The notes under the pieces were generated by a model. It worked only from the letters and a program-made list of their open reading frames with translations. It did not search any database and had not been told where the DNA came from. The translations under genes were made by a program, and so were the position numbers. 64,000 nt of DNA from Thraustochytrium sp. TN22 (lineage: Eukaryota; Sar; Bigyra; Thraustochytrida; Thraustochytriidae), in assembly GCA_013306675.1 (NCBI GenBank), contig JABLUY010000093.1, forward strand, positions 60,803 through 124,802. The letters are read 5' to 3'. Every line of letters starts with the position of its first letter. The first letter of the stretch is position 1. This document shows positions 30,686-42,142 of the stretch, one piece after another.

Positions 30686-30983
30686 CTTGCTTGCCTGGAA
30701 TGCCTGGCTTGCCTGCCTGGCTTGCCTGTCTGCTTGCTCGCCTGCTGCTGCTGCTGCTGCTTAGCTGCCTGCCGTCAAATAGCCGCGCCTGCCGCTTCCG
30801 GTGCTCCCGCTACCGCTATTGCTCTCCTACCTCCGTTGAAGGCCTGCAGCCTTTTGCGGAAAGGCCGGCCAGAAAAGAAATCTCGCACGACCGTTCCGCA
30901 GTCCGCTTCAATGACGGCGGCGCGAGCGAGCGAGCTGCGAGCTAGCTCGCAACTGCCCAGCCCTCCGCTCGGAGGGCTTTCTC

Positions 30984-31036
30984 TCCCTTCTCTCTCTCTC
31001 TCTCTCTCTGCTGCTTGCTGCAGACGACCGGGCGAC
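30984..31036 (+). repeat. TC microsatellite ending in a splice-acceptor-like CTGCAG
   Basis: About 12 TC units, then CTGCTGCTTGCTGCAG. As at the TOP6B promoter, a long pyrimidine tract ends in CAG. On the + strand it would lie 1.7 kb upstream of NARS2; on the - strand it is a GA tract about 300 bp upstream of the UBE2H start. Confidence 0.7.
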
Positions 31037-31110
31037 GGCGAGGAAGAAAGTGGCCACCGGCGCGGTTCTGGCCTCGTTGCGCTTTCTTGTCTCGTCGCTC
31101 CTCGTCCCGC

Positions 31111-31160
31111 CTCGGCTCGGCTCGGCTCGGCTCGGCTCGGCCAGGCTCGGCCAAGCTCTG
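31111..31160. repeat. (CTCGG)n pentamer run
   Basis: About six perfect copies of CTCGG and then degenerate ones in the UBE2H-NARS2 intergenic region. Confidence 0.85.
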
Positions 31161-32748
31161 CTCGGCTCGTCCGCTTCGCCCAGGAGGCGCTGCACGCAGA
31201 CGCAACCCAGCACGTCCCGCGCGCGAGCTTGCGCGCAAGCTAGCGCTCTAGCGGCGACGCGGCGGGGGTCGATGGGATGGATGACAAGAGCGCTGCGCTC
31301 GATGCCTGCCAGCCTGCCTGCCTCCAGCCGCGACGCGAGCAACCAGGCCGAGCGAGCCGCGGGCGAGCGAGCCGATGGAGCGTGCGTGCGTGCGCGCGGC
31401 CGTCGAGCGGGCGAGCGAGCTAGCACGAGCGAGCTAGCACGAGCGCGGCAGGCGGCCTCGATGCAGTTTGCGGATTTGAATGCGCCTCGCGCCTCTCCCA
31501 GTTCTTGGGCTACCCGCCACTGCCCGCAGCGTCCCTCCCCTTGCGGGCGTCCTCCCCTCCGCAGCGCGTCTCGCTGTGGCCCTCGCCGCCCCCTTCCCCT
31601 CTCCCTTCCGCGGTGGCAGCGGCCCCGCGTCGCGCGAGGGGACTGCGGGCAGGATCTGCGAGTTCCGTGCGGCGGGTTCCGCCGCGCGCGCGGCGGCTAG
31701 CGCGCGATTAGAAAATGCCGTAGCGGCCGGCCCCAGTGCCGCGGCGCGGGCGGGGGCCGCAGCGGCCGGCTGCGGGCGCGCTGTGCGCGGGTGTGGCGGC
31801 CGAGGAAAAGTCGAGGCTGCCCTGTTTCCCGGCCCCTGCAAGTCGCGGCAAGCGGGCGTGCAAGTGGGGCTCGACTCGGCTCACTAGGGCTGCGAGGCAG
31901 GCAAGTTGAAGCAGGCGAGCCAAGCAGCTGAGTGAGGCAGCAAAGCAGGAAGCCGCGATCCCGCCGCCCCGCCCGATCCCGCGCGCCGGGCGCTCGGACG
32001 CGCGGCGGCCGACCGCACCAGCCGCGGGGCCCCGCGCTGGCGGCCAAACGCGCGCGCGGCTTCACGCGGGAGAAGAGCCTGGCAGCGGGGCCCAGAGGCG
32101 CGCTGGCGCGGATCTGGGTGACGTAGCTGAGGCGCGCTCGTCCGAGCCTCGTCGAGGTACGGGTACTAATAGGGAACTGACAGCTCTGACAGGCGCAGGC
32201 TGGGCGAGTCGAGCAGGGACCGCGCGGCGTTGGCCTGGGATTCGACTGCGACGTCCGGGCTTGCTGGGAAAGAAGGAAAGCCGCCGCCCGCGCAGCCAGG
32301 ACCGCGCTCGCCGAACGCAGTGGCGTGCAGCGATGACGCCGGCGTGCCGGCGTGCCGGTGAGCGGTGATTCACGCCGGGGGTGCGCGCAGGCAGTGGCGC
32401 CACTCCGCGACCGGGGTGCGCGAGGCGCACGCCTTGGGTGACCCGGAACGCGGGAACGGGAGCGCGGGGAACACGCGCAACCCGCGGCCGCAAGTGCAAC
32501 TCGCGAACTCGCAGGCAGGCAGGCAGGCAGGCTATACGCAACGAAAGTCGCCATTGCGCGCAGAAGTTGCACTTGCAGGGCAGGGCGGCTGGCGGCCACT
32601 CGGGCCTCGCCGGCGCCTCCGCAGAGAGCACGAGCAAGCGGCCGCGAGCGATGAAACAAAGCCGCGCGGCGAAGGCGCGCAGGCGCGGCGGCCCCGGTCC
32701 GCGAGGCGAGGCTGCGAGGACGGCGAGGCGGCGCGCGGAGAGCTGAGC

Positions 32749-34170
32749 ATGCTGACCCTGGCGAGGGCCGCGGGCGGCGGCGTGCGCTGCGGCGGCGCCC
32801 GGCGGCTGAGCGCGCGGGCGGCGGCGGCGTGCAGCGTGCGGGCGGCGCTCGCGAGCGGCGAGGAGCGAGGCGAGGCGGCCGTGCAAGGGTGGGTGAAGTC
32901 GGTGCGCAAGCAGAAGAAGGTGAGCTTCGTGCAGGTGAATGACGGCAGCTGCTGGGAGAGCATCCAGGTGGTGATGGCGAGCGACGCGCTGCCCGCGGAT
33001 CTGGGGACGGGCGCCAGCGTGCGCGTGCGCGGCACGCTGCAGCGCAGCCCGCGCGGGCAGGTGGAGATCGCGGACGCGGAGGTGGACGTCGTGGGCGCCT
33101 GCGACGGCGCCGCGTACCCGCTGCAGAAGAAGTACCACAAGGCGGAGACGCTGCGCGACTTCATGCACTTGCGGCCGCGCACCAACCTCATGGGCGCCGT
33201 GCTGCGCGCGCGTAGCCGCGCCAGCCTCGAGGTGCACAAGTTCTTCGCGGACCGTGACTTCACGCAGGTGCACACGCCGGTGCTCACGTCCATTGACTGT
33301 GAGGGCGCGGGCGAGATGTTCCCCGTGGACCAGGGCCCGCTGGCCGCAGAGGGCGACCCGGCCACCTACTTGACGGTGTCGGGCCAGCTGCACCTGGAGC
33401 CCTTTGCCTGCGCGCTGTCCAAGGTGTACACCTTTGGGCCGGCCTTCCGCGCGGAGAACTCGCACACGGTCAAGCACCTGTCCGAGTTCTGGATGCTCGA
33501 GCCGGAGGTGGCCTTCCACGACTTGGAGGACTCCATGGCGCTCGCGGAGGACTGCGTCAAGCACGTGCTGCGTGCCGTGTCGGACGCGCACGCTGACGAC
33601 CTCGAGCACCTCTTCTCGCTGCAGGAGGACAAGCAGGAGGACTCGGGCGCCGCGCGCTGGAAGGCGCTGCTCGTGGCGCGCGACCAGCCCTTCGTGCACA
33701 TGACCTACGATGACGCCATCACGGCGCTCGAGCGGTCCGACATCTTCTTCTCAGAGCCCGTCGAGCGTGGCATGGACCTCAATACGGAGCACGAGCGTTA
33801 CCTGGTCGAGCGCCACTGCGGCGGCCGCCCGGTCTTCGTCACGCACTACCCGACCGCCGTCAAGGCCTTTTACATGAAGCCCAACGACAGCCGCGCGGAC
33901 CGCGTGAACTGCTTTGACCTGCTCGTGCCGCGCATTGGCGAGCTCATCGGTGGCTCCGAGCGCGAGGACGACTACGATCGCCTCCTGCAGCGCGTCGACC
34001 CGCACGCGAGGGACAGCCTTCAGTGGTACCTGGACCTGCGTCGCTTCGGCAGCGTGCCGCACGCCGGCTGGGGGCTCGGTTTTGAGCGGCTCATCCAGCT
34101 TCTCACGGGCGTATCCAATATTCGGGAGGCTGCTGCCTTGCCGCGTTGGGCAGGCTCCGTTACGTACTGA
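32749..34170 (+). CDS. NARS2: Asparaginyl-tRNA synthetase, organellar
   Basis: A 473-residue class IIb synthetase. The basic, Arg/Ala-rich first 30 residues (MLTLARAAGGGVRCGGARRL) look like a mitochondrial or plastid targeting peptide. An OB-fold anticodon-binding domain follows (VQGWVKSVRKQKKVSFVQVNDGS). The catalytic core has HLRPRTN, the class II motif 2 region (FGPAFRAENSHTVKHLSEFWMLEPE) and motif 3 (GWGLGFERLIQLLTG, then NIREAAALPRWAGS). It charges tRNA-Asn with asparagine for organellar translation. The bacterial-type compact length and QKKYHKAETLRDFMHLRPRTN segment fit NARS2/AsnS rather than the cytosolic enzyme. The frame extends 128 codons upstream; the ATG at 32749 gives the family-typical start. 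Dual targeting cannot be excluded. Confidence 0.95.
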   Translation: MLTLARAAGGGVRCGGARRLSARAAAACSVRAALASGEERGEAAVQGWVKSVRKQKKVSFVQVNDGSCWESIQVVMASDALPADLGTGASVRVRGTLQRSPRGQVEIADAEVDVVGACDGAAYPLQKKYHKAETLRDFMHLRPRTNLMGAVLRARSRASLEVHKFFADRDFTQVHTPVLTSIDCEGAGEMFPVDQGPLAAEGDPATYLTVSGQLHLEPFACALSKVYTFGPAFRAENSHTVKHLSEFWMLEPEVAFHDLEDSMALAEDCVKHVLRAVSDAHADDLEHLFSLQEDKQEDSGAARWKALLVARDQPFVHMTYDDAITALERSDIFFSEPVERGMDLNTEHERYLVERHCGGRPVFVTHYPTAVKAFYMKPNDSRADRVNCFDLLVPRIGELIGGSEREDDYDRLLQRVDPHARDSLQWYLDLRRFGSVPHAGWGLGFERLIQLLTGVSNIREAAALPRWAGSVTY

Positions 34171-34552
34171 GAGTGGACGCCGCGCTTGCGAATCGCTGGC
34201 TGGCTCGCTCGCTCGCTCGCTTGTATGCAGAGATAGGGTCCGCTCGCAGTGGGTGTGGGCGCTCACGATCTCTGGTGTCCGAGGCCTGATAATGAGAAAT
34301 TCGCGCGTCTGCTTCGTTCGTCCGTTCGTCAAGCTGGCATCAAAAGTGTCCAGTGCGTCATGATGTTCCGAAGCCGGGAGGCGGACAAAGATCGCCGTGC
34401 CTGCTTCGTCCATGCGTCAAGGGCTGGCATCAAGAGAGTTGTCCATCGCGTCTTGGTGCCCAACGCATGGAGAAACACAACAACATTAGCCGCAGAGGCC
34501 TTCGTCCATCCGTTGAGAGTTTCCATCGAATCAAGCTTCCTTTTCCGGATCA
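34171..34552. other. Convergent 3' region between NARS2 and XRN1
   Basis: 382 bp without a gene. It starts with a GCTC/GCTG repeat (about 34195-34225), and the segments around 34316-34385 and 34396-34465 are similar to each other (TCGTCCATGCGTCAAG.GCTGGCATCAA-like), a diverged ~80-bp direct repeat. Confidence 0.5.
34316..34465. repeat. Diverged ~80-bp direct repeat in the 3' intergenic region
   Basis: Two copies of a block reading roughly CTTCGTTCGTCCGTTCGTCAAGCTGGCATCAA...TGTCCAGTGCGTCATGATG, then CTTCGTCCATGCGTCAAGGGCTGGCATCAA...TGTCCATCGCGTCTTGGTG, are separated by about 80 bp. Part of a third match (CTTCGTCCATCCGTTGAG) is at about 34500. Confidence 0.6.
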
Positions 34553-34997
34553 TTACTGCTGCTGGTGGTTGGGCTGCTGCTGCTGCTGCTGCTGCTGCTG
34601 CGGCGGCGGTGCCTGCTGCTGCGGAGGCATGCCACCATGCATCATGGGGGGCTGGCCCATGTACGGACCACCGTACCCATAGGGGCCCTGCGGCGGCGCA
34701 TAGCCAGGCATGGCGCCCGGATACATGGGGTAGCCCATGTTGTGCATGGGCTGCTGCTGCATGGGCTGCTGCTGCATGGGCTGCTGAGGCGGATGCTTGT
34801 AATCCTTGCCCGTCGCCTTGGCCGCGCGCTTGAAGAGCTCGTCGAGCGGGTCGGCAGGAGGCTGCGCCGGCATCGGATGCTGGTCTGCCACCTCGGGCAC
34901 AGACCCGGACGCGGGCGGAAGCGGCGTCATGAGCTTGGGCGCCGCTAGCTCCGCCGGCTGCTGCATCGGTTGCTGCTGCATCGGTTGCTGCTGCACC

Positions 34998-35035
<38 letters not shown>

Positions 35036-38000
35036 CTTGGGCGGCTGAACAGGCTCGGGCTGGTCCGGCACGGCGGCCTGCTGCGAGCCGCGCTTGGTGT
35101 CCTTCTTAGACTTGCGCGAAGACTTGCGCCGCGACTTGCTATCCTCCTGAAGCTGCAGCCAGTACTGAGCCAGGTCATCGCCATCGCCAGGCGCGCCTTG
35201 GCTTGCCCCGGTGAGAGCCGCAAAGGGATCATCCTGCGGCTCGGGCTGGGCATTCTGCTGCACAGGATCCTCGTACGTGGGCGCCGTTGTCGTCGTCGCC
35301 GGCGCCGCCGGCGCCGCGGGTGCGGGCGCAGGCGGGACGACGAAACGAGAAGGCGCCGGAGGCTCCGGCTTGGCAGGCTGCTGCTGCTGTTGCTGGCGCT
35401 TGGCCTTGGCCGCCTTAAGCTTGCCGGCCTGCTGCTGCTGCTGCTGCTGCGGCTGCTGCTGCTGAGGCGGCTGCTTGGGCGCAGCCGCGGGGGTGGCAGC
35501 GGCGGGCGGGGTCTGGCCAGGAACGAGTGGAGAGCGGCGCGAAAGGTTGAGCAACTGCGCCCAGGGCAGGAGCTTGCCGCGGTTGTGGCCGCAGGCGCCG
35601 TAGAGCGTGGTGCCACCAATGAACTCCTCGTCGAAGACGACCTCGACGCAGCCGGTGGAGGCGTGCGTGGCCACGACAGTGCCGGAAAGGCCAAACGGCA
35701 CAACCGGACTGGCCATGTTGGCAACGCGGTCGCCGAGGCGCGGCGGAACGTCCGCGGTGGGCGACTTGGTCCACTCGGACTCGATGTCGGCGCCATGCTT
35801 GTAAATGACGTCCGGGCGCAGGCCGACGACGATCTTGGCGGACTTGTTGGCAGAGGCGAGCACGCTGCGGCGCACGTCGTCCGAAGCGCGCTGCACCGCC
35901 ATGATGGCATCGCGCGACATGGACTTGCTGGTGATGGGCACGAGCGGCAGGCGGAAGGTGTCGATCTGCTCGAGCCACTTGCAGACCTCATCGAGCGCGC
36001 GGCGGCCGGCGTCGCCGGAGCCAAAGATGGAGGAGATGGTGTGCTCGACCGTGTTGGGGTTAGACTGGAGCGCCTTGAAGACCTCGGGGAACTTCTTCTT
36101 GTAGGCAGCCATGAGCTCAAGCGCGCGCGGCGTGAACTCCCAGCCCCCGGCAGCCGCCGCAGCGCCGCCATTGGCGCCGCCCTTGGCTCCCTTCTGCAGC
36201 TGCTCCTTGCGTTCCTCCGGGTCAAGGCCAGAGATGACCGTGACGGTCTCGCCGGCGCTCCACGCCGGGCGGTTCGCCTCCTGCGCCTTGGCGCGGGCGT
36301 ACCCAGCGATGACGTAGGAGCGACCAACCTTGAGGTTGAGGCCAATGTCGTAGTGTCCCGGGCGCACGAGCACGGAGCCGGCGATCTTACCAAGCGTGCC
36401 GGCGTCGACGTTGAGCGTGCGCGCCGCCTTGCCACTGGGGATGTACTTGTCGACGATGGAGTTGGCGATGGTATGGCCAAAGGGCGGGATCTGCGGGGAC
36501 ATCTTGTCGAACTCGGCCTTGACGACGCCTTGCTTGGAGTCGTGGCCGACGACCTTGCCGACCATGCCGTAGCCGGCCTTCTGGAGGCTCATCACCATGG
36601 AGTTGGTTGGGAAGCGTTCCTCGACTGGGGGCGGCGAGCGCGCCATGAAGCGCGGGTCGGGCGCCTTGTTCTCGTAACAGACGAGCTGGTACGGGACCCA
36701 TGTCTCGACGTCGGAAAAGACCTGGCCGGCGGCGCCGGAGCGGCGGTCCACGTCCATGCCCTGGAGCGGGCGCACCTTGAGCATGCAGGCAACCTCGCCA
36801 ATGTCGATGCCGCCCGTGCCGACCTGGCCGGCGCCGCGCAGCGCGCGGTCCTCGGCCACCTCGGCCAGGTGCAGGAAGCGCTCCGAGTCGGTTTCGGTCT
36901 GCACATCCCTGCGGAAGGAAAAGCGGCGCTTCTTCTCTTCGTGCAGCGTGAAGACGTAGACGTCATCGGCGACGGCGACCACCTGCGCCTCGCGCAGCGT
37001 CGGGAAGTCGACAAAGACGGTAAGCGGGTCGCGGCGCGCGTCCTGCAGACGCTGCAGCGCGCGCACAACAGCGACAGCCACGCTGTCCTCGTCGCCCTCG
37101 GCGGGCTGGAGGCCGTTGAGCACGTCATTGGCCGAGGGCGGGTGCGCGCCAGCGTCGGCGGCAAGAGAGAGCACGGAGGGCGTGCGGGCGTTGAGCACGA
37201 GCGACTCCTTGTGCGACTCGCGGTTGAAGACGCGCACGCCGGCCTTGCGCAGCTCGGCCGGGCGCGAGGAGAGCAGCGTGAGCGCCGCCTGCAGCTGCGG
37301 ATCCCCCGGGTAGCTGCCGTCAGCGAGCACGCCGGGAAGGAGGTTCGGGTCGAAGCGCTCCATGGGCGGGAGCTCGAAGCGGCGCGCCGTGCTCTGGCAG
37401 ACATCAATGTCCGGCAGGCCGGCGGCCGGGAAGCTGGACGGGACCGTGCCGGTGTTGGCGGCGTCGGCCTCGAATATGATCTCGTGGCCAAAGGAGTTGC
37501 GCGCACGCTCGGCGTCCGAGAGCTTCTCCTCAGGGCAGTGGTCCTGCACGGCCTGCACGAGCTTCTTCTCGTCGATAAAGGGCAGCAGGTTGACGCCCTC
37601 CCACGGGTTGCGCTTGCCGTTCATGTCGACGCGAAAAGCGCGCGGGTAGAACTCAGCGAGAGGCGAGGTGGAGAGCGTCATGAGCTCGCGGTAGCACTCG
37701 GGCAAGAACTTGGCCGAGTCGGACGGCAGGCAGCTGAGCAGCTGCATAAAGGGCCGGAAAGGCTGGCCCTTGTGCAGATCGACGCGAATGCTGGCCAGGT
37801 TGTGCATGTCGGAGGCCAGCGGTGCGTAGTGAAACGGAAAGAACCACGTCCAGGACTGCACGCCCTGGTAGTAGTACAGGTAGCACCACTGGATGCCCTC
37901 GACGTACGCGCGCACCAGATGGTTGAGGACACCCCTATCCTCGTCGCCGTCCGCGCGCACGTCGATGCCGAACTTCTCCGCGTAGTACTTGCGCTTGAAG

Positions 38001-39322
38001 CCGCTGCGTTCGTCCACGATGCCACGATCGCGCGCAAACTGCGCGTAGGGCGCCTCGTGGAGAATCTTCTGCTCCTCTTCGTCCTCCTCTTCGTCGTCCT
38101 CGTCGTCCGCGCCGCCGGCATTGTCGCCGTTCTTGCTCTTGCCGTTGGAGGGCGGCGCGGCGCGCGCGGGCGAGGGCGCCGCGAAGCGCTGCTGCCGGCG
38201 CTGCTCCCGCTTCATATCCTTGAGGCGCTGCGCAAAGACCTCCTCCTCGCGACGGCCGATGGTGACCAGGATGCGCTCCAGGCGATCAAAGTGCACGCGG
38301 CCGTTCTCGGTGATGTAGCCCTGCATGGAGGGTAGGAGCGCCTTGTACTGCGCCATGAGGTCATCGAGGCCACCGTCTGCAATGGCGAGTGAGGGCAAGT
38401 GCGGCAAGAAATCGTTGCCGACGAGCATGATGAGGAGGACCCAGTCGTCGATGATACGCTCCAAGCTGTAGCCAAAGGGCAGCGCCAGGGTGCCGAACTC
38501 CAGGTCCAGGTATTGGCGCAGCGCTGACAGGTGCAGGAGCTCCCACTTGTCCTGCTCGACCTGCTTCTTGACCTCCTTGGTGGTCTGCGAGCCGCCCTTC
38601 TTGCCGCCACGACCGCCGGTGAAGTCGACCTCCTCGCGCAGGAGCACAAAGTGCGGCTCGTGCGACGCGAGGCCAAGCATAATAAGGTCGGCATCCAGAC
38701 CGCAGAGGCAGTGGCGCGTGTTGGGGTCGTAGCCCGGCTGCATTCTGGTGTGGCGGATGTAGTCCATGATCTTGTGCTCGCCCTCGCCCGGCACATCGTG
38801 GCCCGAGTATACGACCTTGAGCTTGCGCCAGCGCGGGTCCTCCTTGATCTTGAGCCGCACAAAGTACTGAAAGTGCCTGCTCACCTCCGCCATGAACTCG
38901 GTGCCGGGCGTGATGCAGTTCGAGTCGAACTGCTCGCGCATCTCCTCCTCCGTGATGGCACCGGCCTTGAGCGCCTTCTCCAGGCCCTCGCGCCGGTCAC
39001 GCGCGCTCGCGAAGCGCCGCGACCGCTGCTGGTTCATCTTGGCGCGCGGCGCGCAGCCGTCCACGGCCAGCACCACGACCTTTTGCGGGTTCACAATGTG
39101 CACCATGCGGTCCACGTACGAGAACATGCCCAGCACCATGTCCTTCATCGAGATGTGGTCCGACACGTCCTCATCGTTGGGGTGCGTGCACGTGTGGATG
39201 ATGCCGTTCATGTCCAGATACATGTTGTCCACCTCCGCCAGAAACTGCGTGTCCTTGCCGATTTTCTGGTTGATGAGCGGGTACCGCTCGCTCACCCAGC
39301 GGTAAAACTTCGGCACGCCCAT
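34553..39322 (-). CDS. XRN1: 5'-3' exoribonuclease 1
   Basis: A 1589-residue protein beginning MGVPKFYRWVSERYPLINQK, the invariant XRN start. Active-site acidic residues are in place: D32/D37 in EVDNMYLDMNG, D88 in LAVDGCAPRAKMNQQRSRR, E180/E182 in PGEGEHKIMDYIR and D210/D212 in CGLDADLIMLGLA. NDFLPHLPSL completes the catalytic core. The length and the D1-D4/SH3-like middle region indicate cytoplasmic XRN1 rather than nuclear XRN2. It degrades decapped mRNA from the 5' monophosphate end. The last ~300 residues are low complexity: poly-Q blocks, a Lys/Arg patch (SRRKSSRKSKKDTKRG), PMQQQ repeats and a Pro/Gly/Met/Tyr-rich tail (GYPMYPGAMPGYAPP). Such tails in XRN1 recruit decapping partners; here that is inference. 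CAG/CTG runs in the DNA underlie the Q blocks. Confidence 0.97.
34560..35035. repeat. CTG/CAG-rich coding repeats in the XRN1 tail
   Basis: Several CAG tracts (about 34566-34603 and 35000-35031) and a CATGGGCTGCTGCTG-type repeat encode poly-Q and PMQQQ units at the XRN1 C-terminus. Confidence 0.9.
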
Positions 39323-40139
39323 GGTGCCCCTGGTGTCGCGCCGCGCCGCGCCTGTCTACTCTGCTCTGCCCTGCCGCCGCCGCCGCCGCCGCTGCTGCTG
39401 CTGCTGCTGCTGCTGCTGCAGCTACAGCTATCCGATTTTCAAACGGGTCACCTGCTGGTGGCCGGCCGCGCCGCCGGGCCGCCGCGCCGCGCCGCGCCAC
39501 GCCGCGCCGCGCCGCGCCGCGCCGCGCCGCACGCACGCGCGCCGCCGCCGCCGCCGCCGGAGGCAGGCAGGCAGGCAGGCGGGCACGGAGGCAGGCCGGG
39601 TCGCGCGCGCCGCCGCTGCTCAGCTGTCGCTGCGCGAGCTTTGCTGTTTTGTTCTTCGCCGGCTTCGGCCGCGCGCGCCGCCACTTGCGCGCCGCCCAGT
39701 CTCCCTTGCGCAAGCGCGCTTTCCGGGAATGGCCCTCTTTCGGAGCCGCGCCGCCACTCTGGCTAAACCGCCGTTCCGCGGCGGTGCCGCGCGCGTTCTT
39801 TCTGCACAGTGCCGGTGCCAGTGCTCGTAGTACGGCACGGCGGTGGTGCCGGACTCGGGCTCGTGCGCGCCTGGTTAGCTTCGGGCGCGCATCGCAGAAC
39901 CGGGGCTGGCTCCGAGAGGAACTCGAGAAGCACGAGCTCGGAGTCGACGAGCCTCGGCACGGGCTCGGAGGTGGACGCTGGCCGCGGGACCGAGTGATCA
40001 CTCGCCAGCGCGAGCAACTGGGAGGGACTACGATCGAAGAGATCAGCAGTCCGTCGATTCCACGTGAAAGTCTAGAGAGGGTTCTCAGCACAGCTCCCAG
40101 TTTCGTTTTTTTCTTCTTTTTCTTCTCTCGCTCAAAAGG
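39323..40139. other. Spacer upstream of XRN1
   Basis: 817 bp without a gene. It contains a (GCT)n run about 60-100 bp upstream of the XRN1 start (39389-39420), a (CGCGC)n run (about 39480-39535) and an AGGC run near 39565-39582, then mixed sequence to the TCP11 stop. Confidence 0.5.
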
Positions 40140-41704
40140 TTACGGGGTTGGTGTTGGGGACTCGGAGGAGGCGGGCTGCAGGTCCTTGGCCAGCTTGGAG
40201 TAGGTGTCCATGTGGATGCGCATGTCGCGGGCGGCGAAAAGGCGGATTTCCTGCGCGAAGGAGGCGAGCGGCTCGGCGAGCGCGCCGAGGCGGGAGGCCT
40301 CGAGCTTGGCTAGCTGCTCCTTGGGCTGCGTGGCGTCGGGTCGCGGCACGACAAGCGCCGTGACAATGTCGCGCAGGCGTTGGTTGATGATCTTGTAGGT
40401 GGCGTCCTGCGCGATGAAGCCGGCGGGCGGATGCACAGCCTTTTGCAGGAGGTCGCGCAGCACCTCCTCTTCGGGTTCTTGCATGCCGGTGCCGGCGCGC
40501 AGCTCGACCAGGACGGCATCCGTGAGTGCCTTGGCGACGTTCTCGCGACGGCGGTGAATGATGGTGGTGGTGGTGGCGGCCGTGGTGGAATTTTTGGCCT
40601 CCGAGGCGTCCGCGTTGGGCTCCGCCTCGTTGTTCTCGTTGTGGCGTTGCCCAATTTCGTCCTCGTTTTCGGGCGCTGGTTGCTTGCTGGAAGGCAGCAC
40701 GTCGACCCGGTTGCCGAGGCGCTGGCCCAGGAGCGCGCCGACCTTGTCCAAGACGGCCGGCGAGGCGTCCGGGACGAGCTGGCGGATGCGCAGGACGGCA
40801 AAGGCGAGGCGCCAGATGGCCTGCGCGCGGTGCACGAGGTCCTCCAGCACGGCGCGCTCCTCGGTGAGCGTCTCCGGGAGCTCTAGCGTGACGGGCCCCG
40901 TGCCGCGGAAGACTGAGTCCGGGTCGCAGCGCTCCAGCTCGTGTTCGCCGCCGGGCAGGATGAGGTCGAGCACGGCGCGGCGGTAGCGCGCCGGCAGCGA
41001 GTCGTCGCTCGCGGGCGGGAGCTCGAGCGTGTAGGCACGCTCTATGAAGGCGCGCGTGCGGTCCAGGGTGATCTCGCCGCGCTCGAGGCGCCCGTTGAAC
41101 TCCTGGCGCAACATGTCGGCGCCCTCCTCGGTAACGACGGGGCTGATCTGGCGCAGGAATGCGTTGGTGATGTCGATGCGCAGCTGCTCGAGCTTGGCGT
41201 GGCTAAAGTCGAAGAACTCGCGCAGCAACCGCACCTTGGCGGCAAGGTCGGCGCGCCCCTCCCCCGTGGCGAGCGCATCGAGGCGGGCCTTGTAGTCGCT
41301 GAGCCAGGCCTGAGTCTCCTCAGACCGGGCCGGCGCCTCCAGCATGCCAATGTAGCCGATCACAAAGGTGGTGAGCGGGCGCAGGTCCCACTCCGCAGCA
41401 GACTCTTGCTCGAGCAATTGGCCCAAGAGGTCCAGGTCAAGCGCGCCGTCCAACTGCGCGTGCAGGTCCTTGCGGCTGGGCGTGATCTGCTTCATGATTT
41501 GCTTCAGCTCATCGATGAGCGCGAACAGCCGGCGAAAGTCGCCGCGCTCCATATCCTGCTCGATGATCCTCCACAGCGCGTCCTTGGCGGTCTCCATGAC
41601 CACCTGCCGCAGCGGGTCCGCCTTTTCTGCATCCTTGACGTCCGACACGGAGAAATTCGGGTCCGCCATGAGCTTGCGCAACAGCTGCGCCTTGAAGGTG
41701 TCAC

Positions 41705-41735
<31 letters not shown>

Positions 41736-41981
41736 TTCTTGCTGTTGCTTCGGCTCGGGAAGCTGCGCCTTCTGACCCGGCGCTCCAGCCGACTGCTGCT
41801 GCCGCTGCGGCTGCGGCACGGGCCGCTTCAGCAGCGCCGCGACCGCCACACCGCCCAGCGCCACGGCCGCTACCGTCGCTGCGAGCAGCCACCACGACCG
41901 TGTGGTTGTACCCGACGACGCAGACGCTGGTGCCGTGCCCCCCATCGTCGGGTCCGTCGTCATGCGCCCGTTGTCGCCCAT
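40140..41981 (-). CDS. TCP11-family protein with N-terminal membrane segment
   Basis: A 613-residue protein. A membrane span near the N-terminus (about 28-51, SWWLLAATVAAVALGGVAVAALL) is followed by a Pro/Gln linker with a Q-run (about 79-92). The rest is helical and contains the T-complex 11 signature: RLFALIDELKQIMKQITPSRKDL, DGALDLDLLGQLLEQ, LTTFVIGYIGMLEAPARSEE and EFFDFSHAKLEQLRIDITNAFL. TCP11/Sok1-family proteins regulate cAMP/PKA signalling in yeast and sperm function in mammals; in other eukaryotes their role is poorly defined. The N-terminal anchor plus short Ser/Thr/Gly-rich leader is unusual for TCP11 and suggests a membrane-tethered form. An Asn/Glu-rich hydrophilic insert (about 435-475) splits the C-terminal part. 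Confidence 0.85.
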
Positions 41982-42142
41982 GGCGCCGCGAAACTCCGAC
42001 CGCAGCCGCTACCACTTCCGCGCGACGCCACGGCGTCTGGCCGCCGAGTCCGCGCGCCGCGCGCCGCCGCCCGGAGCCGAGGGCCTCCGGCGGTGGCGGG
42101 TGAAGCGGGCCCGGGGAAGGGGCTTCTTCGCGGCGTTTGCCG

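Larger units (their letters stand above)
30686..32748. other. 2-kb gene-poor divergent region between UBE2H and NARS2
   Basis: No convincing gene; the many open frames are GC-driven. It contains a (TC)n tract (about 30984-31008) followed by CTGCTGCTTGCTGCAG, a (CTCGG)n pentamer run (about 31111-31145), GAGC repeats near 31340-31445 and a (CAGG)n run (about 32512-32532). It presumably holds the promoters and 5' UTRs of both flanking genes. Confidence 0.5.

Noticed and set aside
34970-38335. 1121-residue open frame antisense to XRN1
   Set aside because: XRN1 on the other strand has every catalytic motif; the antisense frame is open because GC-rich third positions avoid stops, and its sequence shows no domain.
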